DNA of 64,000 nt from Volutella citrinella. Taxonomy: Eukaryota > Ascomycota > Sordariomycetes > Hypocreales > Nectriaceae. The stretch is taken from contig JAWZSP010000001.1 of the NCBI GenBank assembly GCA_034401135.1, positions 4,774,001 to 4,838,000 of the forward strand, written 5' to 3'. Shown piece by piece: positions 1 to 9,694 of this stretch. The first letter of the stretch is position 1; every line of letters starts with the position of its first letter. Under the pieces are notes generated by a model. It made no database searches and was not told the DNA's origin. It worked only from the letters and a program-made list of their open reading frames with translations. Both the position numbers and the translations under genes were made by a program.

Positions 1-79
1 TCGAACCAGTGATCTTATCATGTCGGACGTTCAGATGGTGAACTACTAGTGATACGCTTTACCACTGAGCCAACGGGGC
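1..79 (-). tRNA. tRNA-Thr(AGT) with intron, 3' end cut by window edge
   Basis: Read on the minus strand from 79, the acceptor arm (GCCCCGT), D arm and anticodon stem match the complete copy at 216-286 base for base. The gene is interrupted by a 22-bp insert at 22-43. It lies directly after the base 3' of the anticodon AGT, the canonical 37/38 intron site of nuclear tRNA genes. Bases 1-21 give the 3' half of the anticodon arm, the variable loop and the start of the T arm. The last 14 bases of the tRNA lie outside the window. The anticodon stem TATCA/TGATA re-forms once the insert is removed. Confidence 0.9.
22..43 (-). other. tRNA intron (22 bp)
   Basis: This is the sequence present in the first tRNA-Thr copy and absent from the second. 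On the minus strand it separates anticodon-loop base A37 from A38. Position and length fit introns removed by the tRNA splicing endonuclease. The boundary is set by alignment with the intronless copy. Confidence 0.88.
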
Positions 80-192
80 GATGGGTGCGTGGCGTCCAAG
101 TGGCACCCAAATGGAGACGGCGGGTGGGAGATGAGTCGAGAAAAAAAGAAAGGGGCAGGGGCAAGGGGCGGGTGTTGGTGTGGAAGACGGGC

Positions 193-197
193 AAAAA
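193..197 (-). terminator. RNA polymerase III terminator of the second tRNA-Thr
   Basis: A run of five T on the minus strand begins 18 bases after the 3' end of the tRNA at 216. This is the usual Pol III stop signal. Confidence 0.7.
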
Positions 198-215
198 GTG
201 AAGCCATTCGCGCTT

Positions 216-286
216 GCCCCGTACTGGAATCGAACCAGTGATCTTATCATTACTAGTGATACGCTTTACCACTGAGCCAACGGGGC
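216..286 (-). tRNA. tRNA-Thr(AGT), intronless
   Basis: The 71-nt gene folds as a full cloverleaf. The acceptor is GCCCCGT paired with ACGGGGC. The anticodon stem is TATCA/TGATA around the loop CTAGTAA, giving anticodon AGT (reads ACU, and ACC if A34 becomes inosine). The T arm is ACTGG/CCAGT with loop TTCGATT. It lies in the same direction as the intron-bearing copy, 136 bp away. The absence of an intron is directly visible in the 7-base anticodon loop. Confidence 0.95.
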
Positions 287-1379
287 TTTGCAAGCTCGAA
301 TTGCTTGGCTGGGATGATCGGAAAGGAGGTTATTAATTCTGGCGCAATATTCGCATTAGTTTTCCGGTGCGTGGAGGGGTCGTCTAATTAATCCCGCTGT
401 TGTCGGCATTTTGTTAGGGCTCCTAGGCTAATAGTCCCATTGGATGGTATTTTAGTGGGGTCAGGGGTTATCCCCCGGTGTCCAATCACAACGATGCTGC
501 CCATTACCCCACTTGCTTAAATCGGCAGGAGCCACATTTACGAAGAGCAATGGGCAGGAACCGACAACCGCTGCTCTTTTCGGCTTCAAAAATTATCGTG
601 AACGTACTATGTAGCCACGATTTCTGCTCTGCCAGCTCCGCTTTTTGGACGCCATCGATCCCCCTTCCCATCAGACGATACTTTTCCAGGGACGGAAAGA
701 GCACAAAAGATCGGCTCGTGCGGTGCGCCGAATGGGTACATCTTAGTTGGTGAGCAGCTGTAGATGGCCGGTTCAGGGAAATTCGACAACGCGCAGTTTC
801 GATATGCCGCATCAGCTGCCGCAATTGGGTCCGCTTGTCCATGTGCATGGGGCAGAGACTCCTCTCCGGGCCGGTTCGCAAAAGTATTCTCCGCCGAATC
901 ACCAATGCAGAAATTGCTTGGACTTTTGCCGGCCAGCTGACCTGCTCGTCTGGCAGCTAGGTCGAATTGGTCGTGAGCTATCATTCTGAGGCCGACGCAG
1001 GTGCCCCGCTTCATCAGACGGCTTTGACACGGTATCATTCGCTTGGTCATGCTGTGTTCGCTGTCAAATCATCAGCTGCACTCGATTTCACCACGCCACT
1101 GCAACCACCTCAAAGCTTGTGTCGCGCATTAGTAAGTTTCCTCCACGATCCTCGACGAGTCTCTCTTTACATCCAGACACAAGGCTTCGTTACCCTCCCT
1201 GCAATCAAGTTGCAACACGTTGTGCGCAGATGCCATCGTTCCTGCGCCTCAGAATCCTCGTCCGCAGAGCTCATCATGCGGCCTTCAGTGTAACACCCAA
1301 GCACAGATGAGTCAGGCTCGAAGACACCAAAGTCGGATTCCGACTTGTACTTTCCCATCCTCTTCCGCCTTTTTATGGG
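287..1379. other. Intergenic, no gene seen
   Basis: About 1.1 kb between the tRNA pair and the MFS remnant. Open frames here are short, lack family resemblance and mostly begin at non-ATG codons. I see no RNA gene or repeat. Confidence 0.5.
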
Positions 1380-2500
1380 ACTTGGTCTTGGGTACCCATG
1401 TTCGGAGCGCGGTGGAGGTCGAATTGTAAAGCAGCGTGCAACTAGCGCCGCGCCAGCAAGGCCTATCGCGATCCAGACCATCCTCTTTTCCTGCAGCTTA
1501 GGTGGCAGCCTCAAGTCCTCGAACACCCCAACAATAAATAATAGCCTTGAAAGCAAGGAATAAGGCGCTGCCAAGGAAAGCACCTCGCAATTCAAAGTAA
1601 GGCGCCTAATAATCCCTGCAGGTTGTGTGGAAGGGTCCATCCACCTAGGCTGCCTCGGCCAACATGGACGGGAAGATCTGTTCCAAGTCCTGGGTTTTCT
1701 GGCAAAAGAGGAAAGAATAGCATTGCTATGATCTAGCATGCGGCCAAACCGACGGGTAACGCACGACGGCGGGGATGTGCAACAGAAGGCCGCCCACCGC
1801 ATACGGCCCATGATGTGTGTATGCCAGACCGCGATGGTCAATAGGCTTCTATGTAGGAGGAGGTCAGTATTTGAATGGTCAGCAATCGGAACGCCTGCCG
1901 CTGTGCACAACAAGGCCAAACGTACTAATATTTAATGTACACCTCGGTAGGGTCGTAGATAAGTAGCATCACGCCTGGAAACATGGCCTCGCCGTCACAC
2001 CAATGTAGTGTTTGCGTAGTCCCGAGGCGAAGTGGTAAGCGACGCCACGTAGGGGAAGGCAGAGATGATGCCACTGATTAAAAAGCACCATCGCCAGGCC
2101 AGAAATTCATAAGACACGCCGCCCACGGGGCCACGACCAGACCAACTCGTATAACCCCGTGGGGCCGATTGCCCCGTACAGGCTAAAAGCGAAGTTCTTT
2201 TCGGGGTCCTGGTCGATAGATACGGCCTAGAAGTGATATCCCTGCCGGCAGAAACGTCCCCGCTCCGCTCCCAGTCCTTGCATGGCTCGACAGCAAACTA
2301 GCACCATTGAACGGTTGCTAAATCCAGCAATAAGAGCCCAAACTATGAACCAGAGCAAGCCCACGTGGAAGACAATGTGCTCGCCGTACATGTCCGCCAA
2401 GCGGCCGAATGACAGCGGGAAGACCCAGCAACTAGCGCCACGACGCTTGATGGTCACGTCCTGAATACTGCAAACCGCCTTCGGCCAAGTGTCTCGATGT
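1380..2500 (-). pseudogene. Decayed MFS transporter (DHA2-like)
   Basis: Minus-strand frames carry pieces of a major facilitator protein in the right order but broken by stops and frameshifts. The clearest piece, 2457-2250, has the loop 2-3 signature GRLADMYG followed by a membrane segment (GLLWFIVWALIAGF) and then RAMQGLG. The frame then shifts, and the run FLPAGISLLGRIYRPG and a following AFSLYGAIGP continue in another frame to about 2160. A further hydrophobic stretch near 1460-1580 could be a late helix. In intact relatives these blocks belong to one protein of about 500 residues with 12-14 helices. No single frame can encode that here. The ends are approximate. The family call is firm for the left-hand blocks and weak for the rest. 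Confidence 0.6.
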
Positions 2501-3931
2501 CCACTTGCTCGAGCGGCTCCTCCAGCAATACACCTCCGCCACCTTGATGACAGTGGTCGATTATTCTAAATCATTCGAGGGAAGTTGGCAGTAAATGATA
2601 ACCTCCCGGAGGATAAGCAGGGTCTCCTGACCTCTAACTTTGTGTATTGTCGCACAACAAAGCTTGCGAGTCGAAACGGAAAGGCGAGGGGGAACTCCTT
2701 TAATGGTGGGCGGCGTTATAGTCCGTTTGGGTCATCTCGATAGTACCCGTCGTTCTCCATTTCCAAATAGCCTGATGTGGAGATCTTCAGTTCATGGGGC
2801 AGTTTTTTTTCAAGACAGACAACCCGCGACCCATGGCGTCGTGTCTGTCGGCGCAAGAGCTGCCTCCTCACGTTCCAATTTGGGCGGGTTGGGGTCCTAA
2901 CCACCGCCAATCATCCTGAACTCAGGCAGTCGCGAGACATGACGAACAGAGCTCGCTCGACAATTAGCGGCTTTGTGGTGAGGCGACTCGTCGGTTCAGG
3001 GCGAGATGGATGGCCATGGGAAGCTGGGCTATCATGAAGATGGCACGAGGTCACAACCTCCAATGAATCGGGATCGCAATGTGGCGGTGGTGGTGAGCTT
3101 GGTGGTGGTTGCCCCATTAGTTCCGCATTAATAATTGTGGCACCTACCTTGTTATGGTGCAATTCCAGGTAGGAGCTCCCCAATTACTCAAGAACAGCTT
3201 GTTTCCGAATTGGGGCGGGGTGCAGCAGGCGGCTCGCTTACTCAGTCCGCCTCAATTCCCACGCCTGGTGCTGCGACGACGGACTACAACGGCGACACGA
3301 CGACGGGCGGCTGCATGTGTGCAGTAATTACAGGTCAACTCAAGCTTTCTGCAATGTGCCGAGCCTCTTGTTGCCTCATTCTACTAGCTCAAGCGCCGTA
3401 GCTCTGCAACGCAGGTCCAAGAGCATCCGCTGCACGATGTGCTGTTGCGTTTCCTGTTTCGGTGGCGCGCCAGAATCCGCCTTGGTTGGCCTGGTCAGCG
3501 GGGCATAGACGGCGGGTAAGTAGGTACGTCGGAGGTAGCGTAGCGATAACCTGAGGTGATTACACATACATAATAGTGAGGCGAGGCGGCTTCCGTTAAC
3601 GGGTCATGGGATCGATCCCACACTTCATAGTGCTGGGGCCCATCACTCTTCGCCTGTTCCCGTCTGCATCTGCGTCTGCATCTGTGTCTGTGTCTGCGTC
3701 TGATACCTTCCATAGAAGCTCATAGACAGACTCGCAATCCCTCGTCCCCAAAAGCAACCGTTCAGCACCATGGTCGACCTGTAGCGTTTGCTCGCTGCCC
3801 CAACCGGTCTCCCCCCCTCCCAAATCGAGAGCCGTCATCCCGCTGCTCCCGCTCCCACTTCCACTCGCCCTGTTGTTGTTGCTGCTGCTTCCGCTGCTTC
3901 TGCCACCGCCGCTGCTGCTGCTGCTGGGCGC
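2501..3931. other. Intergenic and 5' leader of the Zn2Cys6 gene
   Basis: No supported gene in 1.4 kb. The last 270 bp hold degenerate TCTGCR hexamers (3664-3701) and GCT-rich sequence (3868-3930) just before the chosen start. A short upstream ORF (ATG at 3771, stop after four codons) could dampen translation; this is inference. Confidence 0.45.
3664..3701. repeat. Degenerate TCTGCR hexanucleotide repeat
   Basis: About six imperfect copies of TCTGCG/TCTGCA/TCTGTG stand in tandem in the presumed 5' leader of the Zn2Cys6 gene. The unit resembles the coding microsatellite inside the same gene. Confidence 0.7.
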
Positions 3932-5743
3932 ATGCCGCCAAGCAACACCAAGTCGTGTCACAATTGCCGTCGACGACGCCTGCGCTGTGACCGTTCGTGG
4001 CCGACGTGCCACAAATGTGCGGTTACTGGCCAGGAGTGCCTCGGGTATGGCAAGGTCTTTGTCTGGACACAGGGGATTGACTCCCAAGGCAATGTGAACC
4101 CATCGCATGCCGGAGCCAGGAAGTCCCTGGACAGAGGCACCTCTAGCCAGGAGCAATCGCAATCGCACCCGCCGTCGACAGCCCAGCCGTCATCATCTTC
4201 GCCGCCCACTTCACCCTATGTCTCTGCCTCCGCCTCTGCCTCTGCCTCTGCCTCTGCCTCTGCCTCTGCCTCTGCCTCTGTGCCGACACCAGCCAATTCG
4301 CCCCCAGACGGTTGGCAATGGCCGAAACCAGGCGCACTGACCGACCCTTTGTTCCAGGACCTCGACCACAACTCACGATACTACCTAGCGCACTGTCTGC
4401 TCTCCCCCTCCCCTTGCTTCACTACCTAGCCAAGTCCGGCCGCGCTAACGCATGCGACAGTTGCCGACCGGGTCTGTAAGGACCTCGTGATTCGAGACAC
4501 GCCGGAGGGTAACCCGTTTCGCGAGCTGGTGCCACTGACGAGAAAGCACCCTCTGCTATTGCAAATTCTCGTGGCCACCTCGGCCATCCATTGGTCAAAC
4601 ATCTTCAGGACGACGTCTGCCATCCCCGTCGGTCTAACCAACCCTGGCGGCTACCTTTCAATGCTGCGGTCCAGCGACCTCGTTACCCGCCAGGCCCTCA
4701 TCGATGCATTGACAGCCAAGCAAAAGGCCATGAGCCACCTCCGAGAGGTGCTCGAATGCCTCGACCCCGCCGGGAGTGAGGTGGCTCTGGCCGCCATGCA
4801 CTTCTTTATCAAGTTTGACCTCATCGACCTCGACAAGTCCAACGATGGCCAGGACTGGAAAACCCATCTGGAGGGTGCAACAAGCATCATATCCCTGCTC
4901 AACCCGGAAAGCTCTAGTGCGTCAAGCAGGATGCTGCGCGATCGGGTCATTTCCGACTGCTTCATGTAAGTGAATGGCCCAGGCCCCATTCGGACGTCGC
5001 CGCTCGGACTCCACGTGCCTGACAAGATTTTGCTATGCAGATATCACATTCTAGGCTCGACTCTAGCCTCTGGAGGACTTGCAGCTCGCATTGCCCGGTA
5101 TGCGTTTGAGTTCCTTCCGGTCATGAAGCGGGTCGAGCTGACCGGCTTCATGTCGTGTCCGCCCGAGGTCCTCCAAGTCATCCTGCAGGCGTCACAGCTG
5201 TCGAACGATACCCCGTGGACAGACTCTTCTCTCGGGGCAGCTGACGAGGCGCTGGGCCTCATTGACCAAGTCATGGGCATCGACATCCCGGCCTGGGCAA
5301 GGCGCATCCAGCGACACAGCAACGCCCCGGACTTTGAGAGCCGCGTACACCTGGCATGTGCTCACCGATCAGCGGCCTGCTTGTATATCCTCCAGGCGCT
5401 TCCTTTGGTGCGTGCTGTTCGAGCCGTCGACACTGATTTCCTCGTTTCGGACATTTTGACCAATCTAGCATCCGTCTCCAAGGATGATCCGTTCTTCAAG
5501 GCTTCATCGTGGCCAACCTTTATTGCCGGGGCGGAGACGCGGGATCCAGAAATGAGGGCATGGGCAATGTCGCGGCTGTTGACCATTTGGGAAATCTGCC
5601 CTTGGGGTTACTTGTTCACCGCCATTGAGATGCTCAAAGCCACGTGGGCGATGCAAGATGCCATGGGAGGTGGGCAGGATGGGTCCGGTATCAACTGGCT
5701 GCGGGACTTGAGGGGAATGGGATTTGACAATTTGATCGTGTAA
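3932..5743 (+). CDS. Zn2Cys6 transcription factor (Fungal_trans_2 type)
   Basis: A predicted sequence-specific nuclear regulator of 556 aa in three exons: 3932-4394, 4461-4965, 5041-5743. Residues about 9-37 form the binuclear zinc cluster with spacing C-x2-C-x6-C-x6-C-x2-C-x6-C, followed by a Ser/Pro-rich linker with a Ser-Ala repeat. The second half, starting at YYLAHFADRVCKDL across the first splice, resembles the fungal-specific TF domain 2 middle-homology region. Intron 1 uses an unusual GTCTGC donor but has a perfect GCTAAC branch site and CAG acceptor, and it restores the expected protein. Intron 2 is GTAAGT...GCAG. ATG 3932 is the first in-frame ATG and sits eight codons before the first cysteine. 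Its targets cannot be read from sequence. The neighbouring MFS remnant might once have been a partner, which is speculation. Confidence 0.88.
4223..4279 (+). repeat. In-frame GCCTCT microsatellite encoding (Ser-Ala)n
   Basis: Nineteen codons alternate TCT/TCC and GCC, giving a Ser-Ala tract between the zinc cluster and the regulatory domain. The 6-bp unit means slippage changes length without shifting frame. Confidence 0.95.
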
Positions 5744-6679
5744 TATAAGATGCCTCGGCCAAAGGGCAAAAGGAATATGGCTAAGCCGAGACTTGCCGTA
5801 AGCGTTGTTTCTCCGCTGCTGATTCGGAGGCGGATGAGTTTTAAAACGAGGTTGCCTTGATCAAGCAGATGCCAAAGGATGGATCCCAAACTGAAAGAGC
5901 AATAGGGAAAGTAATAGAGAGGGCAATGGGGTAGGGAAAGGCCCAGGCAGAATAAAAAGAGAAAGGGAAAGAAAAGTAAAAGTAAAAGGAATCATAGATA
6001 GATTAGTATTAGCATTAGCACAGCCCAGCCCGGCAGTCCCCATTTAATAAGAGACGTTATCTTTGCAGCCCCTTTATCGCACGGCCCTTGGGTGAGGGCG
6101 ACTCGTGCCTTCCTTTCCAGTCAACACGTTATCAATCAACAAGATTGCAACAAAACGGTGGGTTGTTCCTGCCCGTCGGTCTTCACCCATGTTCCTGGAC
6201 CTGAGGGTCAGCCCGACCCACTTCGTGCAAGCGACTCGGCCGAGAGCCCAAGATTGATCGTCCCAGGCTGGGACTCCCAGGTCTCACTAGATGCCGCGCT
6301 AATGCTTGCTCCCGCCCGTTAACCCTGCCACAGGGGCCAATCCTCGCCAGCCATGGCTGGGTCCTTGTGCATAGAACGTCGGTTGTCTAGAGCCTTTCCT
6401 TGCCTCTCAACGACTCACCGAACAAGGATTCTCCAAGGATCCGCTTGGCGATTTCTCACGAAGGTCGCCTTGAGCTTTGTGAAGCCATACTCAACCTACA
6501 AGATCTTCAACCTTCTCTTGCTACACCGTGTATTATTATTATAAGCGGCTGGAGGAGAGTGCCATCGAGAGCACCAGCCCTCAGAAGAACATTGCTAGCA
6601 ATGGCAATAGTATCAGCGCTATCATCTTACCAAGAATGCCCAGTTTGCTAACACCTCTGGTCTCTCCCACCCTGTCATG
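5744..6679. other. Intergenic, purine-rich tract, no gene seen
   Basis: This is the 3' flank of the Zn2Cys6 gene. At 5890-6000 the plus strand is strongly A/G-rich, with many GAAAG-like steps. No reading frame looks coding. Confidence 0.5.
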
Positions 6680-7416
6680 TTAGGATACTCCACCACTCTG
6701 ACCGGCAGCCCAGCAACTATGACTGTGCTGGCGACCAATTGCCGTGGTCTTCTTCACTACCGCTTGGAGGATTTTGAGCCGATCCACGATTGGTGGGCAG
6801 CCCATCAACATACAAAACATCCGCGGAAAGGGGCACAACTTGAGTGCCGAACGGACGGAGATAATAGCAAGCAAAGAGATTATCATGGATGGCCACCATA
6901 ATGTAGAAGCTCCTGCACAGGATAATGAGCACTGGAGTCTTTGCCACTCCCTGGAAGGTGATTGTCAACTCCACTACGGCCGCAATTTGTGGGAGGCGTG
7001 ACAAATCGAAGAGCCATACTATCAGTGCTGGGTATTGAAAGGGGATACGTTCAAGGTCGTGGCTACCCGTTGCCAGCACCATAGCTTTTGGTTGCAGCGG
7101 GGTACAGCACCAAGGCCTGACAATGTCATGAGGGAGAGTGGATGGTCAATGAATTCAGCGCCATGGAGCTGACGGTAGGTTTAAAGAATTGATGAAAAGA
7201 ACTAAGAACTTGCTTCACGCATACCTCGTGAATTCTATGAAAAACGCCATTCGTGCAGCTTTTGGTCATGATAGCCGTTGATATGACAAAAAAACATGCG
7301 AAAGAAATACACGTCGGTAGCGACGTCTCGTTGGGGAAGAGGTGGATGTGGCTGAAAGGAAACAAGAGCATAGTGAGGCCGAGAAAGTGGCAAGTTTTCC
7401 ATCCTTCCAAAGACAT
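6680..7416 (-). pseudogene. Possible decayed membrane-protein gene, family unknown
   Basis: Two neighbouring minus-strand frames (7416-7126 and 7082-6680) carry hydrophobic helices, among them FLGLTMLLFPFSHIHLF and ISFACFFVISTAIM in the first and ALIVWLF in the second. A possible GTATGC donor follows the first frame. No join that I tried gives one continuous protein, and I do not recognise the family. It may be a broken gene, or chance hydrophobic frames in AT-richer DNA. Confidence 0.2.
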
Positions 7417-7518
7417 GTGAAAACGGCTTGTGCCAGGAGATCTCTAGAGGGGAGGTGACATATACAAAGTGAAGCCAAACATGTTTCCGCTACAATTCCG
7501 ATTTTTAGTAGCTACGTC

Positions 7519-9694
7519 TCACCAACGGCGGCTAAAGGCATGTTAGCATTCGACCTCCCAGCATGTGGTTCCCATCTATCGTACCTGTAAGCTGAGTCTA
7601 GCCGTGGCTGCCGGCGCTTGGCCCTCGGGTTGCTGCTGCTAGATCGCCGCCTCGGCTTCGGTGATTCTTCTGGTGACTTTGATCTCGCTTTGGTGGGTCG
7701 TCCGAGAAGTTCGGCTTCGAGAGAGTCCAGGCCCGAGGAGGCATTCGAGACTGATGATGCTCGCGAAACCGTAGATCCTTGTGGGCTTTCGCTTCGTTGC
7801 CGCTTTTGTCGTTGCTTAGAAGCATCTGACCGAGTTAGAGTATCACGCCCGGCACACGAGGAGCCGTCGGATTTCCTCCGTTTCATAGGACGTTCATCCT
7901 CATCTTGCTCTATTGAGCGGACGTGCTTTCGATTAGGGCCTTCGTTTGGGTGCTTAATCACCGTCGGATCATCATCGACCTGATCCAGGCCATCCCCGAG
8001 AGCATGGATTTTCGGTAACGGATCACCACAAGGGAGCTTTCCATCCCGGGAAAATGCGGGATCGAATTCAATCAGCGCCCAATACTTGGTTTCATGAATT
8101 GGAAGCACGTATTCTTCGAGGTTGTCCGTCGTGACGAATTCGGATTCGATACATTCCGATCCCTTTTCTCCAGGCACCAGAGCTTCATCGGTATACTCAG
8201 CGGGCAGTGGCTTTCGTACTTCGTCTGGCGGGCGCTGAGTTGTGGACTCCTTGAAGATTGTCACTCGGTCACGTTCCCAGTCGTCGCCTTCTGAGAGCTC
8301 GCCATCATCCACCGGACTCGACTTCTTTAGCTGGTCGTCTGCTGCACTGGGATCGTTGACTTTGGTTTCTGGGATAGCAACCCCAGTATCTTCGGGTGAT
8401 CGATGGGGCACCTCAGGGACGCTAATGTCATCATGCTTAGCAGGGGGCGTGGTGCTCCCAATGCCAGGTCCAGGCGTATCCTCGACTTGCGCCTGTTTCT
8501 CCCGAGAGTTCTGATTAGCGCCCTTCTTTTTTCGGTTCTCGCGATTTCGATTGTGCCGGTCACGCCCTCGTTTCGATCGCTGATCACGTGGGGTTTGCTG
8601 CTGGTGGCGTTGATGGTCGCGTGGATGTTCGCCGCGATTGTCACGTTGATGGTCCCGTTGATGGTCCCGTTGATGTTCACGTTGATGTTCACGTTGGTGG
8701 TCGCGTTGACGGTCGCGTTGATGATCACGCTGATGATCACGTAGGTGGTCTCCGTGATGGTCACGATGTCGATCGCCATGGCTCTTGGGTGGTTTCGGGG
8801 GCAACGATGGATGACTTTGAGCAGTGATGGATGGCTTAGAAGCCGATGACGCCGCACTGCGGCGAGGCGGCGAGGCGACTGGCGGCTTCGGTGGTGGTCC
8901 AGGTCTTGGCACAGGGGGAGGGACATTGGCTGGTGGCCCACCAGCTGGATGGTACGCCGGAGGATAGGATGGAGGTGCGCCGTATGGCAATGGTGGCAAG
9001 TATGACGGTGGATTCGACAGTTGAGGTAGGTAGCTTGGGGGAGGTCTGGCACTTGGTAGCGACCCATGCGGTGGTCCATATGGCGGGTACGTCGGGGGCG
9101 GTGATGGTGCAGGTGGAGGAGCAGGATACGGGGCACGGTAGGCACCGGGTGGGGGTGGAGGGAGGCCCGGGGGAAGACCAGGAGGGAACCCGGGAGGAAT
9201 ACCGGGAGGTAAACTCGGAGGTCCGGGCGGAGGTCCCGGGGATGGGCTACCATATGAGGGTTGGGGTGGGTATGAGTGAGGCGGATAGGCTGGGTCCGAT
9301 GGATATGGGTGATGCCTTGGAGGGAAAGCAGGCGGTGGTGGTTGATAAGGTTGGTGTCCATGTCCAGGATATTGGGCATAAGGATTCCCTGGAGGCACCG
9401 GAGGGGGCGCAGGACTGTATTTGGTGATGATTGGGCCTTTGGGTCTTCTCATCCCCCCATGATCCCGATGACGTCCTTGCCCAGCGTTCTTGAAGCTCTT
9501 CCAAGCAGCGAGCCCTCTACCTCATAGTCAGCCAATCATGCAATGAGCCCACAGTCCTCTCACAGTAGATACACTTACGCCGGAGTTTCTCGCGTTGGCT
9601 CTGGGCAGGCTATGGCCCAGTGGCCCGAGGTGCCGCAGTTGTAACACTGGGCTTCCTCATGCTGGCCAACATAACCGGGCGCTGAGTCGGGCAT
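7519..9694 (-). CDS. CCHC zinc-knuckle, proline-rich, Arg/Asp-repeat protein
   Basis: A probable nucleic-acid-binding protein of 686 aa in three exons: 9694-9579, 9516-7585, 7531-7519. Exon 1 holds one retroviral-type zinc knuckle C-x2-C-x4-H-x4-C (CYNCGTSGHWAIAC, about residues 17-30). Residues about 65-270 are Pro/Gly/Tyr-rich. An HQRD/HQRE repeat and a basic stretch follow, then an acidic middle and a basic Ser/Arg C-terminus. Intron 1 (9517-9578) joins to give ETPAGLAAWKSF. The last intron (7532-7584; GTACGA, branch GCTAAC, TTTAG) makes a 13-nt last exon, so the protein ends SAYSRRW. Without that splice the frame runs on to 7512. Such composition suggests a role in RNA processing, but no specific partner can be named. 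Confidence 0.82.
8605..8780 (-). repeat. Imperfect 12-bp coding repeat (His-Gln-Arg-Asp/Glu)
   Basis: About fourteen units related to TGATGGTCGCGT (plus strand) encode alternating DHQR and EHQR blocks in the zinc-knuckle protein. The run drifts at both ends, as decaying tandem repeats do. Confidence 0.9.

Noticed and set aside
1167..1919. 250-codon minus-strand frame as a separate gene
   Set aside because: It overlaps the broken MFS region, has only one helix-like stretch, and its end is low in protein character; better read as part of the remnant and flank.
1380..2500. Repeat-induced point mutation as the cause of MFS decay
   Set aside because: The region is not AT-shifted and shows frameshifts rather than a clear excess of C-to-T stops.
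8327..9379. 350-codon minus-strand frame rich in His/Ile/Thr
   Set aside because: It overlaps the zinc-knuckle protein in another frame; its composition is what the proline-rich and repeat codons give when read out of frame.
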